DNA of 64,000 nucleotides from Paenibacillus sp. FSL H8-0079 (GCF_037991315.1 NZ_CP150300.1:1798001-1862000); one strand, 5' to 3'. Counted from the first letter of the stretch, positions 42,435 through 51,965 are shown. Program-made: numbers and translations. Notes: a model not told the origin generated them from the sequence alone.

Positions 42435-42932
42435 ATGTCAATGCAGTGGAAGCCACCCGAGCAACGGTTATCTCCTCATGCAGTAAACCTGTGGAGAATT
42501 AGCGCTATCATATGGAATATGATAGGTCTTCTGATACTTGCCGTACTGTTAATACTTGACTCCATCTATGGATGGAAGACGTGGATTGGTTGGATTTTGT
42601 GGGGCGTTACGGCCATATCTGTGCCTTATGCGGTGTGGGATATTTTCATCCAGCCTTCATGGTTATACAAGCGTTGGTACTATGATGTGAATGAGGAGTT
42701 CCTACAACTGAAGCACGGGGCACTAACCAAGGTACATCAGATCATTCCCATGGCGAAAGTGCAATCGGTTACAACGAATCAGGGACCTTTGATGCGAAAA
42801 TATGGACTTTATTCCGTATCGGTGGGCACGATGGGTTCATCCCATGATATTCCGGCATTGCCGGAGGAAGTAGCGCTCGCACTCCGTCATCAGATCGCAT
42901 CTTATGCGCGGATTAATGAGGTGGATGAATGA
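42435..42932 (+). CDS. YdbS-like PH-domain membrane protein
   Basis: A 165-aa protein: two membrane helices (about 20-42 and 47-65) followed by a bacterial PH domain (bPH2, about 75-150: YDVNEEFLQLKHGALTK, MAKVQSVTTNQGPLMRKYG). This is the YdbS family, which in Bacillus is paired with YdbT and linked to resistance against antimicrobial compounds. The start at ATG 42435 has AAAGGAGTG at 5 bp. It overlaps the next gene by 4 nt (ATGA), so the two are translated together. Confidence 0.75.
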   Translation: MSMQWKPPEQRLSPHAVNLWRISAIIWNMIGLLILAVLLILDSIYGWKTWIGWILWGVTAISVPYAVWDIFIQPSWLYKRWYYDVNEEFLQLKHGALTKVHQIIPMAKVQSVTTNQGPLMRKYGLYSVSVGTMGSSHDIPALPEEVALALRHQIASYARINEVDE

Positions 42933-44491
42933 TCGATATGAAACGACATCACCCATTAACCATGCTGTGGAGCTTATGGAAACTGGTGAAGAATTCGTTC
43001 GCGATCATCCTGTTTTTGTTTGTTTTCCGTCAGGGCTCAGAGTCCCAATGGCTCTTCTATGGAAGAATTGCCTTTTATGCAGGTATTTCCATCGGTATCG
43101 TGTCGATCATCTGGAAGTGGTTTACCTCTCGTTATACAGCAGATGATACGGCTTTTCATATCTATAGTGGTGTGTTCAACCGTACTCGTAGAACGATACC
43201 GTATACCAAGGTCCAGAATGTGAATCGTCATACGACAGTGTTTCATCGCTTGTTCCAGGTAACGTCAATTCGATTCGAGACTGGAATCAAGGGAGAAGAT
43301 GCTACTTTTCAGTTACATGTTGTTTTACTTTCCGAAGCCGAACAGTTGGAGAAGATTGTAGCAGGTTACATGGCAAAAGACGCAGAAACAGTAGAAGCAA
43401 CAGAGGAACCTGTTACGTTGGATGCTGTTGAGTCCATGGAAGAGGGAGAGGCGCAATCTGAACCTGTTATAACGGATGAAGTGATGTCTTCACCTGTAAA
43501 AGAAAAACAGGAACGGATTGTTCATTATCATTCCACCCGGAAGGATATATTCAAAGCCTCTTTTACTTCGCTTAGTTTTCTCGTACTTATTCCGGTTCTG
43601 GGCACGCTTTATTCTTGGGTGAAAGATTTCTTCCCCGATGAAGAAGTAACCGAAAGTCTATTATTAACCTGGCTCGATTCCTGGTGGATTGCCGGTTTGA
43701 TGATTTTAGTTTTATTGATCATATCTATTGCTTTGGGTATTGTCAGAACCTTCGTAAAGTATGGAAATTTCCAGATCACCTCGGATACCAAGCGGATCTA
43801 TATTACGAAGGGCATGATGGAGCAAACGTCATTTTCAATCCTGAAAGAGCGAGTCCAAGCCGTGAAGATCACACAGTCTCCGATGAAAAGGCTGCTTGGA
43901 TTAGCGGAAGTAGAACTGACCACCGCAGGTAGTCTGGGAGAATCCGCTCAGGAGGTAAACTCACTCTATCCCTTCTTGCCTGTGAAACAAGCCTATACGA
44001 TGATAGAGGAGATCCTGCCATCCTATCGGGTTACGCAGGAAATGGAAAGACTTCCGAGAATATCATTATGGTTGCGCCTGCTTAAACCAAGTTGGGGATG
44101 GATCATTATCACGGGTTTACTGTGGTATTTCAAACCATTCGTGTTAGGACAGAAGCATGCCTGGTGGATGATTTCGGCGATTCTGTTAGTATGGATTGCA
44201 ACATGCAGAGTGGTGGACTTTTTCCATACCAGATACATTCTGAATCAGAATTTCATTCAACTTCGGACCGGCGCGCTCACATCAACCCTCTTCATCTCCA
44301 AACGTGAGAAAGTCATCGAAGTGCAGATCACCCGTAATGTGTTACAGCGTTGGTTTGGTGTTGCTTCCATTCATACGGTAAACCGTGCCAAACCTGTTCT
44401 ACATCATCGGGCACATGACATCCCCCTGGATACGGCGGAGTCATTTCAATCATGGTACATGGGACGTACCCAAGATGTTCAGACCCGTTAA
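42929..44491 (+). CDS. YdbT-like PH-domain membrane protein
   Basis: A 520-aa membrane protein with three bPH2 domains (about 65-150, 280-350, 430-510) separated by helix pairs (about 20-60, 205-275, 385-430). An acidic, disordered stretch lies at about 155-195. It forms a pair with the YdbS-like protein upstream, coupled by a 4-nt overlap. The family is thought to work at the membrane in protection against toxic peptides, which fits the neighbouring peptide-detoxification module, but its mechanism is not known. A terminator follows. Confidence 0.75.
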   Translation: MIDMKRHHPLTMLWSLWKLVKNSFAIILFLFVFRQGSESQWLFYGRIAFYAGISIGIVSIIWKWFTSRYTADDTAFHIYSGVFNRTRRTIPYTKVQNVNRHTTVFHRLFQVTSIRFETGIKGEDATFQLHVVLLSEAEQLEKIVAGYMAKDAETVEATEEPVTLDAVESMEEGEAQSEPVITDEVMSSPVKEKQERIVHYHSTRKDIFKASFTSLSFLVLIPVLGTLYSWVKDFFPDEEVTESLLLTWLDSWWIAGLMILVLLIISIALGIVRTFVKYGNFQITSDTKRIYITKGMMEQTSFSILKERVQAVKITQSPMKRLLGLAEVELTTAGSLGESAQEVNSLYPFLPVKQAYTMIEEILPSYRVTQEMERLPRISLWLRLLKPSWGWIIITGLLWYFKPFVLGQKHAWWMISAILLVWIATCRVVDFFHTRYILNQNFIQLRTGALTSTLFISKREKVIEVQITRNVLQRWFGVASIHTVNRAKPVLHHRAHDIPLDTAESFQSWYMGRTQDVQTR

Positions 44492-44495
44492 TCAC

Positions 44496-44546
44496 AAGAG
44501 CAAGTGCAGGAAGACCAACCAAGGTTATTCTGTACTTGCTCTTTTT
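44496..44546 (+). terminator. Rho-independent terminator
   Basis: AAGAGCAAGTGCAG pairs with CTGTACTTGCTCTT (one wobble) around a loop of about 20 nt, then TTTTT. It ends the PH-domain operon. Confidence 0.8.
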
Positions 44547-44573
44547 AATTGAAGACAGAGGAGGAGTAACATT

Positions 44574-45350
44574 TTGATTAAAGCTGTGTTCTTTGATGTG
44601 GACGGTACATTGCTGAGCGAAATAGATCGGAGTTTATCACCGAGTACAGCTGAGTCTATCCGGGAATTGATTCGTAAAGGAGTTCAAGTCGTACTCGTCA
44701 CAGGCAGGCCCTATAATTTATGCGAAGAATTCAGAAATCTCGGAATCGATACGATCATTTCGGCTAATGGAGCATTGATCAAAGCAGGTGATGAAGTGAT
44801 ACATAAGTCTGTACTTTCAGCACAGATGGTTAGAGCATTTAGTGAGTTTGCCGAGTTGCATGGGCACAGTATTTCATATTTTACAGAGTCATTTGAGACG
44901 AACGGGTTGTGTACAGCAGATGGTCGTGTTACTAACGCCTTAAGAGATACGCTTGGACTCATGAATTCCCCGCAGAAAATTAGCACGTTGGAACAGGACG
45001 TATATTGCATTTGCTTATATGCGGATGAAGCGGAGACGGAGAAATTCCAGTCCAGATTTCCTTCCTTACGATTCGTGAGATTCCATCCGTATGTAGTGAA
45101 TGTGCTGGAAGCGAGCGAAGTCAGCAAATCTATAGCCGCAGAGAAAGTTCTCGACTACCTGAAGATATCCAGAGAAGAGATGATGGCCTTTGGTGATGGA
45201 GAGAATGATGTGGATCTGCTAGCGTATGCGGGAATCGGAATTGCGATGGGAAATGGCAGAGAGCGGATTAAACAAAGCGCCGATTATATTACCCTGCGGG
45301 CAAGTGAAGATGGAGTCACCCATGCGTTGAAGCAATTTAAGATTTTATGA
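44574..45350 (+). CDS. Cof-type HAD hydrolase
   Basis: A 258-aa HAD phosphatase with a C2 cap. Motif I is FFDVDGTLL (Asp nucleophile and Asp+2), motif II is VTGR, and motif IV is MAFGDGENDVDLL near 200-212. Cof/YwpJ-type enzymes act on sugar phosphates and cofactors such as FMN or PLP. GAGGAGGAG is at the right distance from TTG 44574. Single gene. Substrate cannot be told. Confidence 0.8.
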   Translation: MIKAVFFDVDGTLLSEIDRSLSPSTAESIRELIRKGVQVVLVTGRPYNLCEEFRNLGIDTIISANGALIKAGDEVIHKSVLSAQMVRAFSEFAELHGHSISYFTESFETNGLCTADGRVTNALRDTLGLMNSPQKISTLEQDVYCICLYADEAETEKFQSRFPSLRFVRFHPYVVNVLEASEVSKSIAAEKVLDYLKISREEMMAFGDGENDVDLLAYAGIGIAMGNGRERIKQSADYITLRASEDGVTHALKQFKIL

Positions 45351-45456
45351 GATGCACATTAAATAGATGAAGGATATCCCATTTGTGGATTTTCATGTAG
45401 AATGGTATAGCACGTATTAAGCCCTAAAGCATAGGGTGTTTATCGAAGGGTGACTT

Positions 45457-45627
45457 ATGAAAAAGGTTGTTATCGTAATCCTGTCTCTTGTTGTACTTGT
45501 TGGTGTATCCTCTTCTGCGTATGCTCATCCAGGCAGACTGGATAAGAACGGTGGACATAACTGTTCAGCCAAATCCAAGCAAAAGGGCCTGTGCACGGGC
45601 TATCACTATCACAAAAAGAAAAAATAA
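45457..45627 (+). CDS. Small secreted YHYH-motif protein (56 aa)
   Basis: ATG 45457 has GAAGGGTGA just upstream. The first 24 residues form a signal peptide (VVIVILSLVVLVGVSSSAYA). The mature part is HPGRLDKNGGHNCSAKSKQK followed by GLCTGYHYH and a basic tail, the YHYH-domain pattern of small exported proteins that carry His/Cys residues and are found beside metal or nuclease genes. It may bind a metal. The 3' end lies 37 bp before the next start; the two could share a transcript. Confidence 0.65.
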   Translation: MKKVVIVILSLVVLVGVSSSAYAHPGRLDKNGGHNCSAKSKQKGLCTGYHYHKKKK

Positions 45628-45664
45628 GCACTGCTTCACATTCTTGAACTGGGGGAAAGAAGCG

Positions 45665-46327
45665 GTGGATCATATTAAAGCGGTTATTTTTGATTTGGAC
45701 AATACGATTCTGAACAGAACGACGACCTTTGACGGCTTTACGCAGCGTTTAATCAAGACGTATTTTGGTCATCTTGAGTCAACCGAAGGTATAAGTAAGC
45801 GAATTATTGAACTCGACCAGGATGGTTATAAGGACAAATCCCTTCTGTTCAACGAGTTGTTGCATGAACTGCCCTGGGCAGAGCATCCGCCACATGCAGA
45901 ATTGATGGAGTTTTATGGCAGAGAGTATGTGAGAAGTTCAGTTTTGATGGAACAGGCGCGAGAAGTCGTTCAGCATCTTCGGGGGAAATATCGAATCGGG
46001 TTAATTACCAATGGGCAGACCGATATTCAGTATGGGAAAATCGATCAACTCGGTATCCGGGAGGATTACGACCATATTATTGTTTCAGAAGAGGCTGGAG
46101 TCAAAAAGCCTGATCCTCGGATATTTCAGCTTGCACTCAATCATTTCGGTCTCACTCCCGAGCAATGCATTTACATTGGCGATCATCCGGTGAACGATAT
46201 TCAAGGAGCGGCAAGCGTTGGCATGAGTACGATCTGGATAAAGGTTAACCAGCCATGGCAGGACAGCATTACGACTGGTCCGTTACATACGATTGAGCAT
46301 CTAAGCGAGCTAAAAAAATTGCTTTAA
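45665..46327 (+). CDS. HAD family hydrolase (subfamily IA, YjjG-like)
   Basis: A 220-aa HAD phosphatase with a helical cap. Motif I is VIFDLDNTIL, motif II is LITNG, motif III is the Lys in GVKKPDP, and motif IV is YIGDHPVNDI. This set and length match the YjjG/HAD-IA nucleotidase group. The start is GTG 45665, with GGGGGA at 9 bp; the longer frame starts inside the YHYH gene and reads as noise. Substrate unknown. Confidence 0.8.
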   Translation: MDHIKAVIFDLDNTILNRTTTFDGFTQRLIKTYFGHLESTEGISKRIIELDQDGYKDKSLLFNELLHELPWAEHPPHAELMEFYGREYVRSSVLMEQAREVVQHLRGKYRIGLITNGQTDIQYGKIDQLGIREDYDHIIVSEEAGVKKPDPRIFQLALNHFGLTPEQCIYIGDHPVNDIQGAASVGMSTIWIKVNQPWQDSITTGPLHTIEHLSELKKLL

Positions 46328-46380
46328 AAGACGGTTAGAAAAGTAAATTTCAATATCACAGTTTTGAAAGCGAGGTACAT

Positions 46381-46914
46381 ATGGAGATTAGACAGATGGC
46401 TACAGCGTTTTTGAGCAATGGCTCAGACATGCTGATGATGAAGAAGGCAGGCAGCAGACTGTTTGATTTTGAATTCTGGGGTGGCATTGGAGGGCATCTG
46501 GAACAAGGAGAACTGAACGCACCTATGACCGCCAGCTATCGGGAGATAGAAGAAGAGACCGGATTCAAGCCAGAGAATGTCGAACACTTTCGACTTCGAT
46601 ATATTCTGTTAGAGGTTAGCGGAGGTGAGATTTGGCAGCAGTTTGTATATTTTGGTGAGACCAAGCATCGACGGTTTGTGCCCTCGGATGAAGGGGAGTT
46701 ATTCTGGATACCGCTGGATGAGGTGCTGGATTTACATGCGTCTATTCTGATCAAAGCGACACTTAGGCACTATTTACAACATCCGGGAGCAGAGGATATC
46801 TGGATTGGCAACGTTCAGAACGGAACAGACCTAAAAGGTACACCACAGGTAATATGGAAAAGAATGCAGGAAACGATATCATTTGAGCCAAGGAATGCCC
46901 CGCAAATTTTCTAA
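46381..46914 (+). CDS. NUDIX hydrolase
   Basis: A 177-aa NUDIX enzyme. The box is GGHLEQGELNAPMTASYREIEEETGF, with the full GX5EX7REUXEEXG pattern. It starts MEIRQMATAFLSNGSDMLMM. Compared with typical mutT-like proteins it carries a C-terminal extension of about 30 residues. GCGAGG precedes ATG 46381. Substrate unknown. The small membrane gene that follows has its own ribosome site. Confidence 0.75.
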   Translation: MEIRQMATAFLSNGSDMLMMKKAGSRLFDFEFWGGIGGHLEQGELNAPMTASYREIEEETGFKPENVEHFRLRYILLEVSGGEIWQQFVYFGETKHRRFVPSDEGELFWIPLDEVLDLHASILIKATLRHYLQHPGAEDIWIGNVQNGTDLKGTPQVIWKRMQETISFEPRNAPQIF

Positions 46915-46972
46915 TTTGATACGAATAAACGTTTGAAAATAGTAAGCGTCTTCATTGGAGGAGAACTCTGCG

Positions 46973-47551
46973 ATGAATTCCCAACCTCAGCGACCGAAAA
47001 GCCAACTGTTCAGAGGAATAGTACTGCTGATACCAACAATCTTGCTCTTATTTGTACTATTCCAACTGTTCCCTTATACAGGAATCTTGGTCATAGTCGT
47101 GTTTCCTATCATTGTTTTGATGAATGCAGCCCTGATCTACGCTATGATGAAAAAAGCAGGTAAGAATCACGCTCGGTTAACCAAGCGTAGATATGTACTA
47201 ACCCTATTGCTGACGATGTGTCTGGTAATCGCACTCTTTCCTCAATCATCGGGGACACATATTGTGGTTCAGGCCACAGATGGATTTAATGCTATACAGC
47301 ATTTGGAAGACATCAGCTTAGATGATCTCAAACTGAAGAAAGACAAGAGTGGCTATGTTATCGGAGACTCGAGTGAGAGATATGTTGCAGCCTTATATAA
47401 GTTTCGACAGGAGATTCCTATGGATGGGTCCTTTCACATCTATGAGAGAGATGGTAATCCAAAGTTTGATCCAGTGATTACTGAAGTGGGGCAGATTCCT
47501 GATAAATTGTCGGGTTTTCATAAAGTCATGTGGTGGATTTTGGATCTATAA
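46973..47551 (+). CDS. Hypothetical membrane protein
   Basis: A 192-aa protein with three hydrophobic helices (about 15-32, 36-58, 76-92) and a C-terminal soluble domain (about 95-192) on the outer face. No family was recognised. The start at ATG 46973 has GGAGGAGA at 7 bp. The C-terminal domain reads HIVVQATDGFNAIQHLED and YAAL-like strands. Function unknown; single gene. Confidence 0.6.
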   Translation: MNSQPQRPKSQLFRGIVLLIPTILLLFVLFQLFPYTGILVIVVFPIIVLMNAALIYAMMKKAGKNHARLTKRRYVLTLLLTMCLVIALFPQSSGTHIVVQATDGFNAIQHLEDISLDDLKLKKDKSGYVIGDSSERYVAALYKFRQEIPMDGSFHIYERDGNPKFDPVITEVGQIPDKLSGFHKVMWWILDL

Positions 47552-47720
47552 AATATTTTAAAATAATCTAAATAATACCATCATTTTCTGACATTTTATA
47601 GTATATTAAGAGTGTCTGGGAGGTGAGTGATGAGATAATCCATGTCGGTGATCTGTTCGGCTTCTATGTGTCTACATACCGTGTGAATAGCTTAACCCAT
47701 CCCAAGAAGGAGGTTTTGTT

Positions 47721-49508
47721 ATGAAGCGTATTGGAAACATGTTTCGGAAAGCAATGCTGCTCTCTCTGTCATTAATGCTGGTGTCTATCGCGTATTCACC
47801 TCATCCAGCTTCCGCTGCAAGCGGGCCTGTCAAAGGATTTCATGTAAGCGGTACCAAATTATTGGATGCTACAGGTACCCCTTTTGTTATGCGTGGGGTG
47901 AATCATGCCCACACCTGGTTTAAGAATGATCTGCAAGCGGCCATTCCGGCCATTGCTGCCACAGGTTCCAACACCGTGCGTATTGTCTTGTCCAACGGAA
48001 GTCGCTGGACAGCAGATTCACTGGCGGATGTAGAGCAGATTCTGGCGCTGTGTGACCAGTACCAACTAACCGTTATGCTGGAAGTACATGATGCCACCGG
48101 GTCGGACAGTATTGCAGAATTGCGAAAAGCCTCAGATTATTTTATCAGCATCAAGGATGCCCTGATTGGCAAGGAAGATCGCGTAATCGTTAACATTGCG
48201 AATGAATGGTACGGTTCATGGGAAACCGCGGTGTGGGCGGAAGGATATCAACAAGTGATCCCTGAACTCCGTCAGGCGGGCATCAAGAATACGCTTGTCG
48301 TGGATGCCGCAGGTTGGGGGCAATACCCTACAGCGATTTTCAATCGTGGACTGGATGTGTTTAATGCGGACCCACTGGCAAATACCATCTTCTCCATTCA
48401 TATGTATGAATACGCAGGCGGCGATGCAGCAACGGTCAAAAGCAACATTGATCATGCGCTGGCCATCGGCGTACCTGTCATTGTAGGCGAATTCGGCTTC
48501 AAACATAGCGATGGTGATGTAGATGAAGCGACGATCTTAAGCTATGCACAGCAAAAGGGAGTCGGCTGGTTGGCCTGGTCCTGGTACGGTAACGGTGGCG
48601 GTGTAGAATACCTTGATTTGAACAACGGTCCAGCAGGCTCCCTGACCGATTGGGGACAGACGGTGGTCAATGGACCGAACGGTACGCTAGCAACCTCTGC
48701 ATTGAATACGATCTATACAACCCCTGGCTATCAGCCGGTGCCAGATAACGGTAGTGGGGGAGTTGTTACGATCCCGGCTGCGCCGACAGGTGTAACAGCC
48801 ACGCCGGGGAATGGACAAGTAGCTCTGAACTGGAGCGCATCTCCCGGAGCAGCGAGTTATATTGTACAACGTGCGACAACGAGCGGAGGAACCTATACGG
48901 ATGTAGCCACGAGTGTGAGCGGTAAAACTTACACCAATACGTCTTTGACGAATGGAACCACGTACTATTACAAAATCAAAGCCGTGAACAGCGCGGGTAC
49001 CAGCCCAAGCTCGGTACAGGTGAGTGCGACACCGCAGGCGGGTACAACCACGCCAACTTCCAATCTGGTTCTGCAATATCGTGCCGCAGATACCGATGCA
49101 ACGAATAATCATATCAAGCCCTATTTTAATATCAAAAACAATGGTACCTCCGCTGTTAACCTGAGTGGTCTGAAGATCCGTTATTACTTCACGAAAGACG
49201 GCTCCGAGGGATTGAATACGATCATCGATTGGGCGCAGATCGGAGCAGCCAATATCACGACCAGCATTGGAAGTATCACGGGCACGAATGCAGATACCTA
49301 TGTTGAGATTGGTTTTACTTCGGGTGCAGGTTCTCTGCCAGCGGGAGGTCAGACGGGAGACATTCAGCTCCGTATTCACAAGGATAATTGGAGCAACTTC
49401 AACGAAAATAATGACTATTCCTTCCGTCCAACGCAGACTTCCTATGATGTGTGGAACAGGGTAACTCTGCATCAGAATGGCAACCTGATTTCAGGGGTCA
49501 CACCTTAA
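47721..49508 (+). CDS. Secreted GH5 (subfamily 8-like) endo-beta-mannanase with Fn3 and CBM3
   Basis: A 595-aa secreted glycoside hydrolase. Residues 1-33 are a signal peptide ending ..PASA. The GH5 barrel spans about 37-330: acid/base Glu162 in NIANEWYGSW and nucleophile Glu257 in VIVGEFGF. The WYG tail of the first motif is typical of Bacillus-group GH5_8 mannanases, which cut beta-1,4-mannans. A fibronectin III domain (about 351-440) and a C-terminal CBM3 (about 446-595, VLQYRAADTDATNNHIKPYF) bind cellulose or crystalline glycans. GAAGGAGG precedes ATG 47721. The GH38/PTS mannoside operon 3 kb downstream is consistent with mannan use. Confidence 0.85.
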   Translation: MKRIGNMFRKAMLLSLSLMLVSIAYSPHPASAASGPVKGFHVSGTKLLDATGTPFVMRGVNHAHTWFKNDLQAAIPAIAATGSNTVRIVLSNGSRWTADSLADVEQILALCDQYQLTVMLEVHDATGSDSIAELRKASDYFISIKDALIGKEDRVIVNIANEWYGSWETAVWAEGYQQVIPELRQAGIKNTLVVDAAGWGQYPTAIFNRGLDVFNADPLANTIFSIHMYEYAGGDAATVKSNIDHALAIGVPVIVGEFGFKHSDGDVDEATILSYAQQKGVGWLAWSWYGNGGGVEYLDLNNGPAGSLTDWGQTVVNGPNGTLATSALNTIYTTPGYQPVPDNGSGGVVTIPAAPTGVTATPGNGQVALNWSASPGAASYIVQRATTSGGTYTDVATSVSGKTYTNTSLTNGTTYYYKIKAVNSAGTSPSSVQVSATPQAGTTTPTSNLVLQYRAADTDATNNHIKPYFNIKNNGTSAVNLSGLKIRYYFTKDGSEGLNTIIDWAQIGAANITTSIGSITGTNADTYVEIGFTSGAGSLPAGGQTGDIQLRIHKDNWSNFNENNDYSFRPTQTSYDVWNRVTLHQNGNLISGVTP

Positions 49509-49526
49509 CGTTCAGCGTATCCGCTA

Positions 49527-49570
49527 TTCAGGCTGACCGTAGCAACGTGTACATACTGCGGCAGCCTGAA
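49527..49570 (+). terminator. Stem-loop after the mannanase gene
   Basis: TTCAGGCTG pairs perfectly with CAGCCTGAA, and inner CCGTAG with CTGCGG (one wobble), around a loop of about 13 nt. No T tract follows, so it may protect the 3' end of the mRNA or act as a factor-dependent terminator. Confidence 0.5.
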
Positions 49571-49644
49571 CGGGCGAACCATTTTAACTTTGCAGAGACA
49601 GAGGCGGTTGTTATGGGTTGTTGAAAGAAACTGATTTCGTCGGA

Positions 49645-50802
49645 CTAGGCTGTGATAATTCGATCTTTCGTTCGTCTGTTCCGATGTTCTATGGCTTCCT
49701 CATAATCCCCGATTAGTGTATCAAATATATGCTCCCACGACCGCTGCTCAGCTAGCTTTCTGCCTTCCAGTCCCATCATCCTCAATTGGTTCCCGTGATT
49801 TCCCCAGAGACATATCTCCCGAATCAGTGCATCAGCTTGACCTGGCTCGAATAACACACCATTGCGGTGAGGGGATACTAGATCCTTGACACCTCCGGCA
49901 TTGGCTGCCACCACAGGAAGTCCTGAAGCCATTGCTTCCAGCACCACATTGCCAAATGTCTCCGTAGAGGAAGGAAACACAAACAGATCTGCCGAAGCAT
50001 ACATAACAGCAAGTTCTTCGCCATGCATATATCCTGTAAAGGTGACATTCGATGGGGTTTGTGTACGCATTTTGGGGAGAGATGGGCCATCGCCAACAAT
50101 AATCCAGTGTACTTGGGACTGCATTTCCTGTGGCAACTGCTGCATGGTAGTTGTGAGCGTAGCGATATCTTTTTCGGGGGCAATGCGTCCAACGTAGAGT
50201 AAAATAAGGGGAGCGGTGATCTGATATCGTTCACGGATATCCGAGCTGCGTTTATCGGGAGAGTACAGGTTGCAATCAATCCCGCGGGACCAAAGCTTCA
50301 GACGCTGAATGCCTTGAGCTTGCAGGGTGTTCAACGTTTCCTGCGATGGGGTGAGTGTTGCATCACAGGCACGGTGGAACCATTGGATATATTTCCAGTA
50401 GAGCGGAATCATGCTTTTCAACCGGTAGTATTCGAGATAACGATCGAAGTGAGTATGGTAGGAGACAACATGCGGAAGATGATGCTTCAGCGCATACCTC
50501 AGGCCAAGTAGCCCCATATTAAACGGCGTGGCGATATGCATCAGATCGGGCTGAAAGTCTTGTAGCTGTTTGTGCGTGTTTGCTCTGTTGGGTAGCGCAA
50601 TGCGGCATTCGGGATACAGAAAAAAAGGAATGTTAGCAACCGATCTGACTTGAGTCTCATGGCTCCCTTCGATGACGGAGTTCGGAGTAAACAGCAGATG
50701 TTCAATTCTTTTGCGGTTCAGATGGTTACTCAAGCGGTGGAGCGTGCCAGCAACACCATTGGTTTCCGGAAGATAGGTGTCTGTGAATAAGGCCAGGCGC
50801 AT
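49645..50802 (-). CDS. Glycosyltransferase family 4 (GT4)
   Basis: A 385-aa GT-B fold glycosyltransferase. It starts MRLALFTDTYLPETNGVAGT (N-terminal donor-independent strand and the acceptor region), has YVGRIAPEKDI and IIVGDGPS in the linker, and the nucleotide-sugar motif ETFGNVVLEAMASGLPVV (EX7E). Such proteins glycosylate lipids or lipid-linked sugars. The start at ATG 50802 has GGGAGGGG at 5 bp; the longer frame adds a leader without a site. It faces the DMP19-like gene in a divergent arrangement. Acceptor unknown. Confidence 0.8.
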   Translation of the reverse strand: MRLALFTDTYLPETNGVAGTLHRLSNHLNRKRIEHLLFTPNSVIEGSHETQVRSVANIPFFLYPECRIALPNRANTHKQLQDFQPDLMHIATPFNMGLLGLRYALKHHLPHVVSYHTHFDRYLEYYRLKSMIPLYWKYIQWFHRACDATLTPSQETLNTLQAQGIQRLKLWSRGIDCNLYSPDKRSSDIRERYQITAPLILLYVGRIAPEKDIATLTTTMQQLPQEMQSQVHWIIVGDGPSLPKMRTQTPSNVTFTGYMHGEELAVMYASADLFVFPSSTETFGNVVLEAMASGLPVVAANAGGVKDLVSPHRNGVLFEPGQADALIREICLWGNHGNQLRMMGLEGRKLAEQRSWEHIFDTLIGDYEEAIEHRNRRTKDRIITA

Positions 50803-50933
50803 CATTACCCCTCCCAAGACTCGTGATGCCAAGATCATAACAGCGGAACATTTTCCAGAGGTCAAGTGCACGTTAACTTGACGATATTCCCTGTAAATTT
50901 GATAACAAAATAAGCAATACCAACTTCCATAAG

Positions 50934-50963
50934 TTCAACTTATATAGCGTATTCTGCTATGAT
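50934..50963 (+). promoter_or_regulatory. Candidate promoter of the DMP19-like gene
   Basis: TTCAAC (50934-50939) and TATGAT (50958-50963) with an 18-bp spacer, 54 bp before ATG 51017. Both boxes differ by two bases from consensus. Confidence 0.5.
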
Positions 50964-51016
50964 GTAATAACGTGTCGGCGTATATATAGCCAGAGAGATA
51001 CAGGAGGCAGAGAAAG

Positions 51017-51586
51017 ATGAACAAGTTACAAGAAGAACTGCAGGAATTGTTACCACTTGATCAGCTTGAGGAGATGTCAGGTGAAGAAGTGGTGGGGGGT
51101 ATTGCCATGGACCTTTATCGGGCTGAATTTGCGACGATTCGAGAGAGTGGACCAGAGCTTCCGCAAGTATTGCGAGATACCATTCTAATCATCGATCTGG
51201 ATACCGAACTGTCCATGAACGGGATGACCGGTTTCCTTGAGAATGCCAGCGGGCAGTATCTCGGTGAGACAATAGCAGCGATGGAGCGGATCGGTAATGA
51301 GGCTGATACCGTGATCCTGAAGAAGATCGAGCAGATCTTGTCCGAGAGCGGTGTAACGCCCGGGCAATTACGAGATAATGTGAATGGCCTGTCCGAAGAT
51401 GACATCACGACAAGTCTGCAAACGCACGGAGAACAGATTCATGAGGTATTGCAGCGAATTGAGCAGGAAGCCGGCAATATAAGCATGCAATCGGATAACG
51501 AAGAAAGTTTCGACCTGTTGTATCAGTATGTGGATGCGAATAAAGATCGTCTGAAACAGGAGATGCAGCAATTCTTGTCTAATTGA
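51017..51586 (+). CDS. DMP19-like (DUF4375) family protein
   Basis: A 189-aa acidic helical protein. The segment ELSMNGMTGFLENASGQYLGE matches the DMP19/DUF4375 pattern (N-G-G-F-x-F-F-E-N-x-S-G, with small changes). The family is found widely in bacteria as a stand-alone protein; some members bind nucleic acid-binding proteins, function mostly unknown. GGAGGCAGAG precedes ATG 51017. A small membrane gene follows 17 bp later and may be co-transcribed. Confidence 0.65.
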   Translation: MNKLQEELQELLPLDQLEEMSGEEVVGGIAMDLYRAEFATIRESGPELPQVLRDTILIIDLDTELSMNGMTGFLENASGQYLGETIAAMERIGNEADTVILKKIEQILSESGVTPGQLRDNVNGLSEDDITTSLQTHGEQIHEVLQRIEQEAGNISMQSDNEESFDLLYQYVDANKDRLKQEMQQFLSN

Positions 51587-51603
51587 ATGGGAAGAGGAGA
51601 CAA

Positions 51604-51897
51604 ATGACAAACATGAACAAAAGATTAGCGATGGAATCCGTTCTGGTTACCTTTTTATTCATCATCGGTTTTGTAGCTTGGAATGTCGTTCAAGGCATGA
51701 TCATGACCATGAATTACGTACCTGATCTGACGAACATCGCTTCTTCGGGTACCCCATTGCAAGCCAAGATTGCTTTTGGAACCCGTGTTCAATGGGATAC
51801 AACATCCATGATTATGGCTGTTGCCGGATTCATTTTGCTCGCCGCTGCATATTACGGTCTTCGATCAGGAATGCAGCGCTGGACACAGCGTTCATGA
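51604..51897 (+). CDS. Small two-span membrane protein
   Basis: A 97-aa protein with two helices (LVTFLFIIGFVAWNVV and MIMAVAGFILLAAAYYGL) and a Gly/Pro extracellular loop of about 35 residues. The start at ATG 51604 has GAGGAGA at 5 bp. Terminated by a strong hairpin at 51966. Function unknown. Confidence 0.6.
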   Translation: MTNMNKRLAMESVLVTFLFIIGFVAWNVVQGMIMTMNYVPDLTNIASSGTPLQAKIAFGTRVQWDTTSMIMAVAGFILLAAAYYGLRSGMQRWTQRS

Positions 51898-51965
51898 AGT
51901 ATTGTCGGCTTAAGCCCCACGTTCAGTGAACTTACGCTATCTCTGTAACACACCAATTGCAACTG

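Noticed and set aside
48687..49472. Long minus-strand open frame (261 aa) opposite the mannanase gene
   Set aside because: It has no ribosome site, an odd composition rich in Arg/Cys/Ile, and lies fully antisense to a strong secreted enzyme gene with Fn3 and CBM3 domains.
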